A stretch of 64,000 nt of DNA from Paulinella micropora. Lineage: Eukaryota > Cercozoa > Imbricatea > Euglyphida > Paulinellidae. The notes below the pieces were generated by a model. The model searched no databases and was not told where the DNA came from. It saw nothing but the letters and a program-made list of their open reading frames with translations. Positions 1-11,546 of this stretch are shown piece by piece (within the stretch, counting starts at the first letter, position 1; the number at the start of each line of letters is the position of its first letter). Both the position numbers and the translations under genes were made by a program. The stretch covers positions 162,501-226,500 of the forward strand of contig WBZZ01001384.1 of NCBI GenBank assembly GCA_019918135.1, read 5' to 3'.

Positions 1-214
1 AGAAGAAGAAGAAAAAGAAAGAAGAAGAAAGAAGGAAGAAGAAGAAGAAGAAGAAGAAGAAGAAGAAGAAGAAGAAGAAGAAGAAGAAGAACACAGCAAC
101 AAAACCAATAATAACAATAAAAGTAATAACAATGTTTAAAAATAATAGTAATGATAATAACAATAAATAATAACAATCACAACAATAACAATAACAATAA
201 TAACAATAATAACA

Positions 215-284
<70 letters not shown>
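1..284. repeat. (GAA)n and (AAT)n microsatellites in an accessory-gene intron, copy A
   Basis: 1-92 is almost pure GAA/AAG. 93-208 is AAC/AAT-rich. 209-284 is an (AAT)n run. On the minus strand the run starts immediately after a consensus 5' splice site, at the same exon boundary where copy B has its (ATT)n intron start (36078). It is therefore read as intron 3' of the Lys/Glu-rich exon, not as coding sequence. Arg-, Ile- or Leu-run reading frames here are artefacts of the repeat. Confidence 0.85.
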
Positions 285-1640
285 CAGTCTTGCCAGGACT
301 TCCCTGAAATGAAAGAGAAGATAGACGTCGCCCACACACGAATCTTGCCATCCGGGCACTTTGGTAACTTGTGACCCGGATTGTCAGGGTCCTCATCACC
401 TTCATCCGGATCCCCAGCTTCAGGCTCCTCCTCTTCATCCAAGCCCTTGTTTTCCTCATTCTCATCCTCCTTCTTCTTGGTTTCCTCATTCTCATCCTCC
501 TCACTCTCATCCTCCTCATCGGCCTCCTCCTTCTGTTCTTCCTCGTTCTTCTCTTCTTCTTCTTTTTTCTTGTTCGCGTCTTTCTTCGTCTTCGCCTTCT
601 CTTTCTTCTTCTTCGACGCCTTCTTCTTCTCTTCTTCCTCCTCCTCCTTCTTCTTGTCTTCTTCCTCCTTCTTCTTCTTCTTCTTCTCCTCCTCCTTCTT
701 CTTCTTCTGTTCCTCCTCCTTCTTCTTCTTCTCTTCTTCCTCCTTCTTCTTTTTCGCATCCTTCTTTTTCTTCTTCTCTTCTTCCTCCTTCTTCTTCTTG
801 TCTTCTTCCTCCATCTTCTTCTTGTCTTCTTGCTCCTTCTTCTTCTTCTGTTCATCCTCCTTCTTCTTCTTCTGTCCTTCCTCCTTCTTCTTCTTCGCAT
901 TCTTCTTTTTCTTCTTCGGACTATCTTCTTCCTCCTCCTCCTCCTCCTTCTTCTTCTTCTGTTCTTCCTCCTTCTTCTTCTTCAGTTCTTCCTCCTTCTT
1001 CTTCTTCGCCTCCTCCTCCTTCTTCTTCTCTCCTTCCTCCTTCTTCTTCTTCGCCTCCTTCTTCTTCTTCTGTTCTTCCTCCTCCTTCTTCTTCAGTTCT
1101 TCCTCCTTCTTCTTCTTCGCCTCCTCCTCCTTCTTCTTCTCTCCTTCCTCCTTCTTCTTCTTCGCCTCCTTCTTCTTCTTCTCTTCTTCCTGCTTCTTCT
1201 TCTGCTCTTCCTCCTCTTTCTTCTTACTCTTCTCTTTCTCATTCTTCTTTTCTTCCGCTTTCTGCCTCTTCTGTCTTTGCTGTGGGGGACCTGCTTCGTC
1301 GGCGTCGCCCAGTTTGTCGTCCCATAGCGTGGCTTTATCCTTCTTCAGTAGTCCTGCTTGAGTCCAGGAGTAGCAGAAGCCGGAGACCAACTCATCGAGG
1401 TCGCCTTTACCCTGCATGTTACACATGGACAAAAAAATGAACAGGCAAGCATACAATCTTAGTGTACCAGCTCATACTTGCGAAAGACGTCGTCGGGAAT
1501 CTCGACCTCTTCGAACGGCTCCACGTCTGGGGAGCCGTTCAAAGTAAGGAAGATTTCCCCTCGCGAATTTTTTCAAATGGTTTGTAAGGTGGCGGCAACG
1601 AGCTTCTTACATGCCGTCTTGGGCATCGGAGATAATCCTA
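285..1640 (-). CDS. Transposon accessory protein with long Lys/Glu-rich region, copy A, partial
   Basis: Minus-strand counterpart of the copy B accessory gene at 34946-41698. The exon at about 1468-1640 encodes a short conserved block (ending VEIPDDVFRKYEL) equivalent to copy B VEIPHAVFCKHDL. A GT donor and a CAG acceptor then lead into the exon at 285-1411, which starts GKGDLDELVSGFCYSW (copy B GKGDLEELVRGFSYTW), runs through about 250 residues of Lys/Glu with KKK and EEE clusters, and ends near GKIRVWATSIFSF before the (AAT)n intron. Later exons lie off the left edge. The 5' exon has one in-frame TGA relative to copy B near 1575, so this copy may be inactive. No known domain recognised; a highly charged, probably disordered nuclear protein is a guess. 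Confidence 0.6.
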
Positions 1641-1774
1641 CATTCAAACATCTTGTGACTTTGCAGAATGCGAAATGAGTTGCCTCCAAAGTTCAGTCGA
1701 CGAGGTGGGCGGTGGGAGCTGGAAAATCCGGTCAAAAATGTACGTTCAAAAACGCTGAAGGGTAGGTGTTGTTT

Positions 1775-2640
1775 ACAAGAGTTTATGCAGAGTTTGTATT
1801 GAGAGGAGAGTAGTTTGAGAAGATGTAACAGCATTCCCGCCTATTCCATAGACCAGGATAGGCGGGAATGCATTTATTTTTTTATGTACTAAACGGTCTG
1901 TGTAGAAAAATCTGCACAAAAATTTGTCAACACCAACCTCCATGATACTTGCAATTCCTTGCCTATCTACTGCATTTATTGTGGCCGCAGTCTGGAGAAG
2001 GTAAAAAGCAATACAGTACTATAATGTAAACCCATGCCATTTATATCTCTAATGGAAACTGTGCAGAGTAGGAGTTGTACTAGTTCGATAAACCTATGCT
2101 TATGACTTGGTTTTTTTACAAAAATTTGTGCAGAGTTTGTATTGAGAGGAGAATAGTTTGAGAAGATGTAGCAGCGTTCCCGCCTATTCCGTAGACCAGG
2201 ATAGGCGGGAATGCATTTATTTTTTTATGTACTAAACGGTCTGTGTAGAAAAATCTGCACAAATTTTTGTCAACATCAACCTCCATGATTGTTGAAATTC
2301 CTCCCTGCCTCCTCACAAATCAAGTGATACGGTAAGATAAGCTACAGTCAAATGTTTGTTGAAGCCATACATATTAATTCCTAATATTTGACAACCCAAC
2401 TGAATCTATTTGCCACAAGCGAGCAGTTTGATAAACCTATGTCTATGACTTGATTTTTTACAAAAGTTTGTGCAGAGTTTGTATTACGAGGAAAGTATTT
2501 TGAGAAGATGTAACAGCATTCCCGCCTATTACATAGACCAGATTAGGCGGGAATCCATTTCTTTTGTTACGTACAAGATGGTCTGTGGAGAAAGCTCTGC
2601 ACAAACTTTTGTCAACACTTAAAAAATGTGGGGGGGGGGG
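1775..2640. repeat. 342-bp tandem array of palindromic units, copy A
   Basis: Three units with the landmark CAGAGTTTGT at 1788, 2131 and 2473. Each contains an inverted pair of TTTGTGCAGA / TCTGCACAAA arms and an inner hairpin built on AGCATTCCCGCC / GGCGGGAATGC. The reverse complement of the same unit, with a 340-342 bp period, forms the array at 33612-34813 in copy B, also between accessory gene and transposase. Conservation of place, period and palindromes suggests a functional site such as transposase binding, promoter or origin, but function is inferred. Confidence 0.8.
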
Positions 2641-3298
2641 GGTCACACATGGGACACTCCCCCAACTTCAATATTTATCTGAATTCCAAAAACATTACAC
2701 CAGCATCAAGATCGATGCTGTGGCTACCTACAGTGCAAATATGAGCTCCCAATTCCTCCTGGTTCCCACAAGCCATGGCCTAGTCAGACAGTGACGTGCG
2801 AAAATGCGGGGGTGGGGGGGGGGGGTGGCCCTGTGCTGCACATGGCATTAAAGAATGAACTTACTTCGTTACTTTGATTGCGTAATTCGCATTTGATGTA
2901 AGTTCATTTTTTAAACCTATTTCAAGCCAACTAGCGCGAGTTATCAGGAGGGTAAAGGGAGTGTCCCATGCTGGTGGTGCTCATGCTGGGGGGGGGGGGG
3001 GGTTGCATGATGTTTGGTGCACTCACCTAACAAAACTACTTGCTCCTATTAAGTAAACTAAATATCAGCATCAACATCATGACTGGGGCTAGCTCCCCTT
3101 CCACTCTCGCTTCCTGAAAAAATTTTGTTCACACAAACCATGCCTTACTCTGCTGGTGGTGCTCATGCTGGGGGGGGGGGGGGCATGATGTTTGGTGCAC
3201 TCACCTAACAAAACTACTGTTGCTGTTGCTGTTGCTGTTGTCGCTGTTATCGCTGTTGCTGCTGTTGCTGTTGCTGTTGTCGCTGTTGTCGCTGAAAA

Positions 3299-3329
<31 letters not shown>

Positions 3330-3376
3330 CAAAGACACAAACATCAATGTCTCCCTCTCTCTCTCTCTCTCTAGGC
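2641..3376. repeat. Duplicated G-run block and microsatellites upstream of transposase A
   Basis: A segment running from GGTGGTGCTCATGCTGG through a long G run to CACTCACCTAACAAAACTAC occurs at about 2968-3044 and again at about 3152-3222, a 183-bp step. Further G runs lie at 2631-2641 and about 2810-2825. 3223-3294 is a (CTGTTG)-type repeat, 3305-3330 (GA)n and 3350-3373 (TC)n. The (TC)n forms the polypyrimidine tract of the 3' splice site before the first recognised transposase exon. No gene seen apart from a possible undetected 5' exon. Confidence 0.6.
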
Positions 3377-6300
3377 ATGCTGAGGGCTGCCAAAGCGCCG
3401 ATTTACGTGGCCCACCGCGATGGTGGTTACGGAGTTTTTGCCAGTATATACCTTCCTCCTTCCTTCGAGCTTGGGATCCTGGAAGCGGGCGGACGTGCTC
3501 TGAATCTTGATCGTAGTACTGCTTTATCAGAGCATTTTACTATGAAAATTGGGAACTTACTTCAAACTGGCATGCATCCCATTCACTTTATTTCCCCTTC
3601 AAGCAGAAATGCTTTGCATCTAATAAATTCTTCATCAAAAGGATTCAACTCGAGTCCTGAGAAGCTTGACGATACTCCCCGACCTAACGTGAAGGTAAAT
3701 TAATAACCAGTACATCATATATGAAAATTGCTACAATTCACATGCGTAACTAGTAATGTGACAGTCGCCATACATAAAATAAAAAAACATGCAAATGCAC
3801 ATGCATTATTACATATATACATGCGTATACATCATACATACATGATTGTTACGTGCATTCTTTTCCAGATCAGCAAGGGGACTCCAATCGTCACGGTGAG
3901 CACTGCAATAGGCAAAGATGAAGAGATTTTGCTCAATTATGCGCCGAATCCGGATTTAAGCATCACTACGCTACCGAGCGATGCATACCCGCACTGGCTG
4001 AAAGAAGCTGCCAAGCAACGCGCTAAAATTCCGGTATTTTTGTACGAGACGGACATTGGCCATGTGTGTTTCATTGTTCCTGAGCAAGAGCATCCTATTC
4101 CTTTGAAGTTAGTGTCATTGACGCACGAAGAGAAGCTTGCGCTTTTGAGCACGGTTAGTAGTGTTACTTCCGATGGATGCGCAACTTCGCAGCCGGTGTC
4201 AAGATCTTTATCTATGTCAACAGAGCAGAAAATGAAGTTGCTCAACAGCGTTACTTCTGTTTCAGCTGCAGAAAGTCAGAATACTCTTCTGCGAAGGGCG
4301 AGCTCTAGCGTTACAGTTGTGCTGGAAAAATCAAGCTCTAGTAATACGAAGGTAATCAATAAATAAAATCAATCACTAGGTAGCTTCTTATTTGATTTAT
4401 TTACAGGTACTTGGTTCTGACATCGATACTGACGTGGACCAGAGGGAGGAGCCGCAGAGTAGTCCGGTCAAGTTCAAAGATAATAGTGGGAGACTTTTTG
4501 TTCCTACTGGATCTTTGGTAATTCTCTTTCTCTTTTGCTTGCTTGCGGAAGTTGGTAGCTATTGTGGTTTGTTTAGAGCGTTGACGAAGGCGATTCGGAT
4601 AATGATTCGAAGTGCTACCGTGAACCTACCGATCCTAGCGATACTAGGCTCCCCCCTCTGGTCGACGACGAATATGTTGGTGCGGAATCTAGTATTCTGG
4701 GCAACTACAACGAGCTGATGGAATCAAATGAGCTGTTATGTGACCTGATGAAATTGTCACCACTTCTTGTACAACGAGCACGCAAAAATCCCACTCGCCC
4801 CTACAAAATGAAACACCGCACCAAAGGAAACGTGAAGTTACAGAGACAGGAAGCGCTCAAGAAGTTGTTGGGGATAACCTTCGCAGACCTGGATAGAGAA
4901 GTGAAGTCTGTTTGCTGTCAAAAGTGGAAGTGTTACTCATTCATCGACACGCGCGATGTGCTACACACGCGAGCGAAGAACGCAGCATCGTCACTAAGTG
5001 AGCTTTACACGTGGACAGCTGCTCAGCTTGAATCCTTCCAAACTAAAATTGGTTCGTTTCAATATATGTACCTAACGGAGGCTGTCTGCAGAACAGCTTG
5101 GCAGCGCATCCACGGCATCAGCGACGCAGTTTTATCTCGAGCACACAAGCTTCTTGCCAACAACACGAAGGTCTTTGCCAGAAAGTCAACCGCAATTCCC
5201 GAAACAGAAGATCTTGTTGCAATTTTGCTATGTGAAAAATTCGCAAACAGTCATCCCGAGATATGTAGCGACGGTGTATGGAGGCTACAAGAAATGGCTG
5301 AGGACGCCGGAGTGCAAAAGTATGTTCGGGACAACTGGAAAGAAGTGTGTCTACGGTACGGAACTTCTAAGAGAGTGAATCCTGATAAGCCTCCAACAGA
5401 CAACACAATCAACAAAGTTTGGAAAGCGGATTTCTCAAACGTCAAGTTTGTACGAGGTAATATGCATATAATTGATTGATGTTTGAATCGTTAGCATAGC
5501 ATAGCATTCATCATTACTCACTACATCTTTGTGCTGCAGCGGGAGACTTTTCCAAATGCGACATCTGCACGAGGCTTGCGGTTCGGCATGCCCGAGGTTT
5601 CCTGAGTGACACAGCAGCTCAGACTTGGCGCCGCCAGAGCCGCCTTCATCACAAAATTCACAGAACGTGCCGTGTAGCGAGCATGCAACGCAAGAAGGGT
5701 GCGCAAGAAGATCTCCATGCTACTGTTATATCTGCAGATATGAAGCCGCCTGTGCGGATTCCATCTTGTCGCCGTGCTGCTAAAGACTTTAAAGGGAAAA
5801 TGGTCTTTCGCCTGTGTGTCGGTATCAACACTTGTTACACTACCGATACTAACTTTATTTTCACGTACCTGGAAGGCGCAGTGGAGCATGGCGTGAACAG
5901 TAATATCACCATGCTTGCATCACTTTTGCATTGGGAGCTTTGGCATCCTCGCACTATGCAAGCTTGGAAGTTATTCCTGGAGTGGGACGGCGCCGGTGAT
6001 AACACTGCGTGGGCTATGCTAGGCTTTATCGGGCTTAATGTTGTCGACCGCGGTATCCGTTGGCAAGTAGAATCTCATCGCAAGCCACCTGGGCACGGCC
6101 ATGACGGGAATGATCAGTCATTCAGAGTGATGGATATTGGGTGGAAGAGCACCTTCCTCACAACCAATATCGCTCAAGCTTTGTTAAAACTTATCCTTGC
6201 TTTCAAAAAACAAAGATCGACCTTTGTGTTGGTTGTTCTTGCATGTAATTACGACTGGATGACGTATTTCAGTCCATGTATGAACAAAAGCTTCAAGAAT

Positions 6301-7684
6301 TACAACAGGCCTCTGGCCTGGCGCATCACCAAGAACGAGGATCCTGATCAGTTACCGACTGCGGATTTCAAAACAATGGGAGACGCACAGGAGGAATTTC
6401 ATGGAGAGAAGGATAATCCCCAAGGAGCATCAGTGAAACTGTTCATTCAGCGCCCCGGTATTGTATTATATTATTCCCTTCCCTCCCCCCCCCCCACCTC
6501 ACGTGCATGTGTTGTATATATTGCAATACCGGGGCGTTGGATGTATTGCAGCGGCTGATATGCCTCGCAAGCTTCCTGTGGGATACTTCGTCAACCCACG
6601 TTTGAAAAAGGATATTCGATCTTTGAGCAAGTACCTAGAGCCGGACGAGACTGCGCATGTGGAGGAGATGTTGGCGGCTGGGAACCTGACAAGAATCGAA
6701 ATTGATGGCGACTACTTCGACGGTGGTTTGCCCGGACGCCCTGCTCATATGAAGTGTGGAAAATACAAAGCAGAATTCCGACTGGTTGATGAGCTGCCGA
6801 TGAATTGGATGGAGTTGCCTCCTAACCGTAAAGAAAAGATAAACGCTCTTACCCATTTGACACCTGACGAGCTTCTTTCTTTACCACGCACATATTTTGT
6901 TAACGAGGGAAAGGCTCCCGCTCACCCACGATGGCGCGGTGCACAGGAGCTTACTGAGGAAGAAAAGAGGGAGCAGGACTTGGCTTTTGGAAATGTTGAG
7001 CATCCGTGGCGCAAAGTTTTCATTTTACTTACATCGTTTCAAGACAAGCAAGCGTTTGCATCCAGCCAAATGGTAGTCAAGGAACTAAAGGACTGGCTCA
7101 GAATGCACGGTGTTGCAACGCAAGATGCCGACCGGAAGCAGTTTAAAAAGGCGCAGCTTGTTGACTCAGCATGGAACCATTTTCAAATCTGCCGCTGCAA
7201 CTTAGAAGAAGAAGTGGATGCCAAACTAGCTGGTGCTGAACCCGCGCTATCTGAGAACTCTTCTTCTACTACTAGCACAGACAACTCTTCTTCTAGCTCA
7301 GAGGAAGAAGAAAACGGTACTAGTGTATGCTATATCTGCAACACTGGTCGCATTTCGTTATTATTTACTGTAGGTGTCTCAGACTCAACTGTGCCGCCAC
7401 GAGGACGCCAACCAAGCCGTCAGCGCGGACGTCGCCGCGCGCGTCGAGCAGCAGGTCAACGCGGACGCAAGCGTGCGCGAAATTCAGCTGATTCCAAGCG
7501 GGCGATGCAATCTCAACGCAGGAACAGTCAGGTGCAAGGCGCAAATCAGCCAGGCCCCAATCCGTGGGATTGCCCTTCCTGTAAGATCCATAACGCTGAA
7601 GGTGGAGACAAATGCCAATTGTGTGAGTGGCCAGCAGATGTCGGTAGCTCTGATAGCTCTGACGACAACGACCCATTAATGTAG
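3377..7684 (+). CDS. SET-like plus DDE-like transposase, copy A (seven exons)
   Basis: Exons 3377-3694, 3869-4351, 4407-4517, 4577-5456, 5540-6457, 6552-7316 and 7374-7684 join in frame with GT-AG introns to give 1261 codons with no stop, so this copy looks whole. Exons 1-2 resemble a SET domain: a GGYGVFA-type start, a NALHLINSS block like the SET N-H-S-C motif, then GKDEEILLNYAPN like GEE-x-x-x-x-Y. Exons 4-5 carry a Cys/His cluster (CDIC...HHKIHRTC) and a DDE/RNase H-like core: VISADMKPP, LEWDGAGDN, and GHGHDGNDQSF, which recalls the GHTHEDVD motif of DUF7869-type nucleases. The C-terminus has an acidic Ser stretch, an RGRRRARR-rich region and a RanBP2-type zinc finger (WDCPSC...CQLCEW). 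The first coding exon may lie further upstream, because 3377 follows a splice acceptor. Confidence 0.8.
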
Positions 7685-7889
7685 CCTTGAAATACATTCT
7701 AATCAAGGAAATACTGCAACCTTCACATCACACAACCACCCCCCCCCCTCCCCCTTCCACTACCCACGTGAATCCCCTATCACAGCGGCGGCAGGGATTT
7801 TTTGAAGTAAAAGCAGCTCATAATGTAGGAAAATACTAAAAACAAATAAAACAAAGCAAAAAAACCAAGCTGTGCATTTTTGTCGCTTG
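7685..7889. other. 3' flank of transposase A
   Basis: Non-coding. It holds a C run at about 7739-7755 and AT-rich sequence leading into the TIR. Nothing else is recognised. Confidence 0.5.
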
Positions 7890-8144
7890 TTTCCAGCATA
7901 GTCTTGTCGTCGCCGGCATGAAAAAAAAGTGGAAAAATTAGGTGTCAGACCGGTTTCTGTCCACCTCCGGAGGTGAAGTCTAAGTGGTTGACTATTAATA
8001 AAAACATGTTTTAATATCATTTTATTATGTTCTGCAACTAAATACTGAATTTCCCTTCATTTGCACAAGTTTTCTGAAAGTTGCTAAAAATCTTGGAAAA
8101 ATTTCGGAAAAAGTGATACCCCCATCTTTGCCGAATGGTTAGTT
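7890..8144. repeat. Terminal inverted repeat of transposon copy A (right end)
   Basis: Aligns with the right TIR of copy B (41928-42212): shared ACCGGTT, CCCACCTC-like, ATTAATAAAAACAT, TTCGGAAAAAG and GATACCCCC blocks in the same order, ending GGTTAGTT at 8144 where copy B ends GTTTAGTT at 42212. It is clearly more diverged than the two copy B ends are from each other. Confidence 0.8.
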
Positions 8145-8324
8145 TATTGGCTAATAGTATTAATATTCCGCTCAGGACCATCAGTACCTGTGGTGGGGCT
8201 TTGGTGCTATTCGACCGGCTCATTTTCGTGTAAAGTAGGGACGTCCCTACTAAAAGGCTGCGAGCTTTTAATAAAAACTTTTTTAAATACTTTCTTTGCG
8301 AAAAAAGATTGCAAAAGGAATACT
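8145..8324. other. Junction region next to transposon A
   Basis: Unique-looking sequence followed at about 8255-8305 by a partial copy of the dispersed repeat (GAGCTTTTAATAAAAAC ... ACTTTCTTTGCG) found repeatedly in the virus-like segments. No gene seen. Confidence 0.4.
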
Positions 8325-9149
8325 ATTCTACTCGCACTACACTGTCGCCCGTGTGCTCACGGCGCTTGTGTATGGTGAGTCCGCTAGCTGTCACGAACCT
8401 TCTGTGGCATTCATCGCAGGCATAAGGCTTCTCGTGCGCATGGCGCTTGTGCTGTGCTAGCTTACTGGCCGTCGTGAACTTTCTGTCGCCCTGTCGCATT
8501 CGTAAGGCGTCGTCTCGTCCCCGTGCGCACGGCGCTTGTGTCTTGTGAGCTCGCTAGGTTCTGCGAACCTTCTATTACACCGGTCGCAGGCGTAAGGCTT
8601 CTTGCCCGTGTGCGCACGGCGCTTGTGTTGTGTCAGATTGCTGGAGGTCGTAAACTTGCCGTCGCACTCATCGCAGCCGTAAGGCCTCTCGCCCGTATGC
8701 ACGCGCTTGTGCACAGTGAGATGGCTAGCTTGCGCAAACTTGCTATTGCACTGGTTGCAGGCGTAAGGCTTCTCGCCCGTGTGCACGCGCTTGTGACAGG
8801 TGAGCTCGCCAGACCCCGCAAACCTGCTGTCGCACTCGTCACAGGCGTAAGGCTTCTCACCCGTGTGCGCACGGCGCCTGTGATCCGTGAGCTCGCCAGA
8901 TCCTACAAACCTGCTGTCGCACTCGTCGCAGGCATAGGGCTTCTCGCCCGTGTGCGCGCGAAGCTTGTGTTCTGCGAGATTGCCAGAATTAGCAAAAATT
9001 CTAGTGCACCAGTCGCAGGCGTGCTGCTTCCCGTCTAGGCATCTTCTCTTACGGGGGCGCAGGGCACTAGGGGTTGTGGATGCGGCCTGTCTTCTTGACC
9101 GCATTCTTTTTTTTTGACTTTCCTCCTTTTCTTTTGTGTTGAGCTGCAA
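8325..9149 (-). pseudogene. C2H2 zinc-finger array protein (fossil, about one break)
   Basis: Basic N-terminus followed by classical C2H2 fingers joined by HTGEKPYAC linkers: six clear fingers, with two more finger-like blocks at the C-terminal end. Fingers of the form CDECDSRF...HKRVH bind DNA or RNA in known families, so a nuclear nucleic-acid-binding role is likely. Neighbouring fingers are very similar at the DNA level, suggesting recent internal duplication. The gene looks broken about once. It shares a G/C hairpin intergenic region with the divergent gene starting at 9300. Confidence 0.8.
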
Positions 9150-9169
9150 GACGAGAGTCGGAGGAGGAG

Positions 9170-9210
9170 GAGGGGAGGGGGGGGGGGGGAGAGCGCCCCC
9201 CCCCCCCTCC
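9170..9210. terminator. G-run/C-run hairpin
   Basis: A run of about 17 G, a 6-base spacer and a run of about 12 C between two divergent genes. One of many such hairpins between genes in the virus-like segments. Confidence 0.5.
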
Positions 9211-9299
9211 CTCTCTCTCGGACAGGGCTTTGGAAAGCCGAGCTTTGCAGGATCCCCTAGTATCTCTTATCCTGCAAAGAGGAGCGCGGACTGGACACC

Positions 9300-9761
9300 A
9301 TGACCTCGCCTTCTTCTGGCACACTGCAGCCGCAATTTCTGCAGCGGATCCCTTCTCTATCGTCATCGCCGCTGCAGCAATTGAAGCAAATAGTTTGCAA
9401 ATATTGCGGCAAAAAAAAACAAAAGTTGTTCGAACCCGTGATGAACCTGGACGATCTGCGCAAGGGAATCAACGCGTGGTGCACCAAGACGGCAGAAGAT
9501 TATAAAAAGTATCCTTATCATGTAGATCCCGAGCCTGAAGTATTCATACGAGAGTTGATACGGGACAGCAAGCAGGGCATTGTGTTTACGGCTTACAAGA
9601 AGAAAATCGACGAGGTAGATATGCGAGAAATGGAACGCTTGACCTTTGACGATCTCAAGAAAGAAAGGACAGCAGGGCCCCTAAAGACGAAATTGGATTG
9701 GACTTCTTTCCTGGAAAAATTTCTGCTTAAAAAGCAACAAGTATTTTTAAAGAACGACTAA
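9300..9761 (+). CDS. Hypothetical protein, 153 aa
   Basis: Open frame from ATG at 9300 to TAA. The N-terminal 30 residues are Ser/Pro/Gln-rich. A single VCKYCGKKK knuckle follows at about residue 33. The rest is charged and helical (DDLKKERTAGPLKTKLDW, LEKFLLKKQQ). No family recognised. Intronless; divergent from the zinc-finger gene and convergent with the RING/Sel1 gene. A small nuclear or cytosolic protein is a guess. Confidence 0.6.
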   Translation: MTSPSSGTLQPQFLQRIPSLSSSPLQQLKQIVCKYCGKKKQKLFEPVMNLDDLRKGINAWCTKTAEDYKKYPYHVDPEPEVFIRELIRDSKQGIVFTAYKKKIDEVDMREMERLTFDDLKKERTAGPLKTKLDWTSFLEKFLLKKQQVFLKND

Positions 9762-9909
9762 GCTTCATTCCGGTTGCAGGCTCTCGTCCTCGGGCAGCCA
9801 CTCCAACCAGTCAGCCGCGGCGCGCATGGCAGGCGGATGCTGTTGGTCCGCCCTAGCCAACACCGCAAACTTGTCGCAGCGGCTGTGCGGGGTCTTGGCG
9901 TTACAATAG

Positions 9910-11546
9910 TCACACACTGAGCCCCGGGCGCTGGTCACACAGGAGATGCAGCCGGTACCACTGAAACATAGCTTCGGAAACCTCGAGTCCCTCCGCCGTG
10001 TTGTAGCAGCTCTTCCACCGGTACGGATAGGTGAAGGGGTCGTGCTGTGCCAGCTCGGAAAATTCGTCGTTGTAGATATAGGAGACGTCCCGGATGCCAG
10101 AGGCTATAACAAACATTGCCACAATTTCCCTTCCCTGGAAGGCACACCACAGCCCCTCGTCCGGGGGCGTGCCGCCCCGCTGCCTGGCCTGCCACGCGGG
10201 CAGGCACAGCCGGCCAAGCTCGTAAAAGGAGGCACAATGCAATTCTTGGTGCGCAGCGTCAGTCAGTATTACCCAAGGACAGGGCCACACTTCCTCATTC
10301 CAGAGACAATACACCTCCAGGATCTTGGCCAGCTTTTCCTCGGCGTCCGAGCCTGCAGCATCGTCCGAGCCTGCAGCGTCACGGAAGAGCTGCCAGGCCC
10401 GGCGTCTGTCGCGGGCCAGCCCCGCGCTGCCCGTCAGGTGCAAGCGCCCGAGCCTGTAGGCCGCGCCGGCATGGCGGCGGGGAGAGGAGTTGGCGGCACG
10501 TTCCAGCAACGCAATGGCCCGCGCGTAGTTTTTGCAATCGACGCCCCTCCCCATCAGCAGGCACACGCCTAGCTCGTACAGGTCGTGCGGGGCAGGTTGG
10601 GACAGCTGCTGCAGCATCGCCGCGGCTTCGTACTCGCGGCGCAGGGCCTCCTCCAGGTTTCTGGCGGGCAGGCGCGCGTGCTTGTTGTGGTAGGCGGTCT
10701 GCAGCAGCCAGTGCGCTAGCTCGGAACGCCAGTACGACGCGCGCTGTCGCCCCCCCCGGAGCAGGCGTCGTGGGGCCAGCGGACGCGCGTTGCTGTTCCC
10801 CTGACGCGGGCAGCAGTTCGATGGCACGGCGCAACAGAGGCAGCGCTCGCTCTTCGGCTCCTGCCCTCCAGTAAACATGTGCGAGCACGTAGTAGGTAAC
10901 ATCAGCTGGTACGCAGCGCACCGAGTGGGCCAGGAACCGCCGGGCCTCTGGGTCGTCGTTTGTGTCCCGAACCCAAAAACGTAACGCTTCACACTCGTCT
11001 TTGGCCTTGGCTAGCCAAGGACAGACCCCTTCGGCGGACTGGCAGCACCCCTGGCCCGAGTGCGCCAGGACCTGCAGCAGCAGGTTCAGGCAGCGCTTGG
11101 CCCGGCGCCAGTCCCAGCCGTTGACCAGGCCCACCGCCTTGCCGACCAGCGCCTCGGCACACCCCGCCTTCTCTGCTTTGGCCCGGCATACCTTAGCCTG
11201 CTGCTCCTCCAGCAGTTGCTCGCATGCCAAGGTATGCTGGGCAAAGTCATCAAGCCTGAACACGACCGCGCAGGCCTGCGCAGGGCAGCAGGGCAGCCAA
11301 AGGTTGCGCACTTCACGCCTAGTGCGGCGGCAGGGCACCGCCTCCGCCCCCTCGGCCCGGCAGTTGGGGCAGCGTCGCTGGTAGGCGTCGTGCCTCACAG
11401 CCTCCCGGAAGCAGTCTTCGCAGAAGTTTTGACCACACCCGTGCGCGGTATACCGCCTCACGCACGATCCCCAGGCACAAGGGGCACACCAGCTCAGCCG
11501 GCACTGCCGCGGTGTCCGGATCGTGGCTGAACCAGCCAGGCATCAC
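9910..11546 (-). pseudogene. RING - TPR - Sel1-like repeat protein (fossil, about two breaks)
   Basis: N-terminal RING-type zinc-binding region (CPLC near the start, then CGQNFCEDCF and CPNCR), followed by a second Cys/His cluster like a TRAF-type finger, a helical region with LLRRAIELLP like a TPR, and Sel1-like repeats (YELGVCLLMGRG, YRLGRLHLTG). RING proteins are usually E3 ubiquitin ligases and Sel1/TPR repeats recruit partners, so a substrate-recruiting E3 is plausible. The gene looks broken about twice and is treated as a fossil. It sits among other ubiquitin-system genes (Skp1 upstream, F-box and BTB genes downstream). Confidence 0.7.

Larger units (their letters stand above)
1..8144 (+). 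mobile_element. Large DNA transposon copy A (right part; left end outside window)
   Basis: Right-hand part of a large DNA transposon. It contains, left to right, the 3' part of a minus-strand accessory gene (285-1640), a 342-bp-period palindromic tandem array (about 1775-2640), a seven-exon plus-strand transposase gene (3377-7684) and a terminal inverted repeat ending at 8144. The same parts occur in mirror order in the complete copy B at 28191-42212, with recognisably similar but clearly diverged sequence, so A and B are two subfamilies of one element type. The left end lies beyond base 1. No TSD can be checked; the four bases just outside the right end are TATT. Confidence 0.85.

Noticed and set aside
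136-900. Arg-, Leu-, Ser- and Pro-run reading frames across the GAA/GAG tract
   Set aside because: They are other frames of the trinucleotide tract in the accessory gene exon; only the Lys/Glu frame is conserved between copies A and B.
1-8144. LTR retroelement or Polinton
   Set aside because: No reverse transcriptase, capsid, polymerase B or LTR features; the core protein is a DDE-like transposase with TIRs.
10116-10874. Plus-strand frames opposite the RING/Sel1 gene
   Set aside because: High-GC antisense open frames without any recognisable domain; the minus strand has RING and Sel1 motifs.
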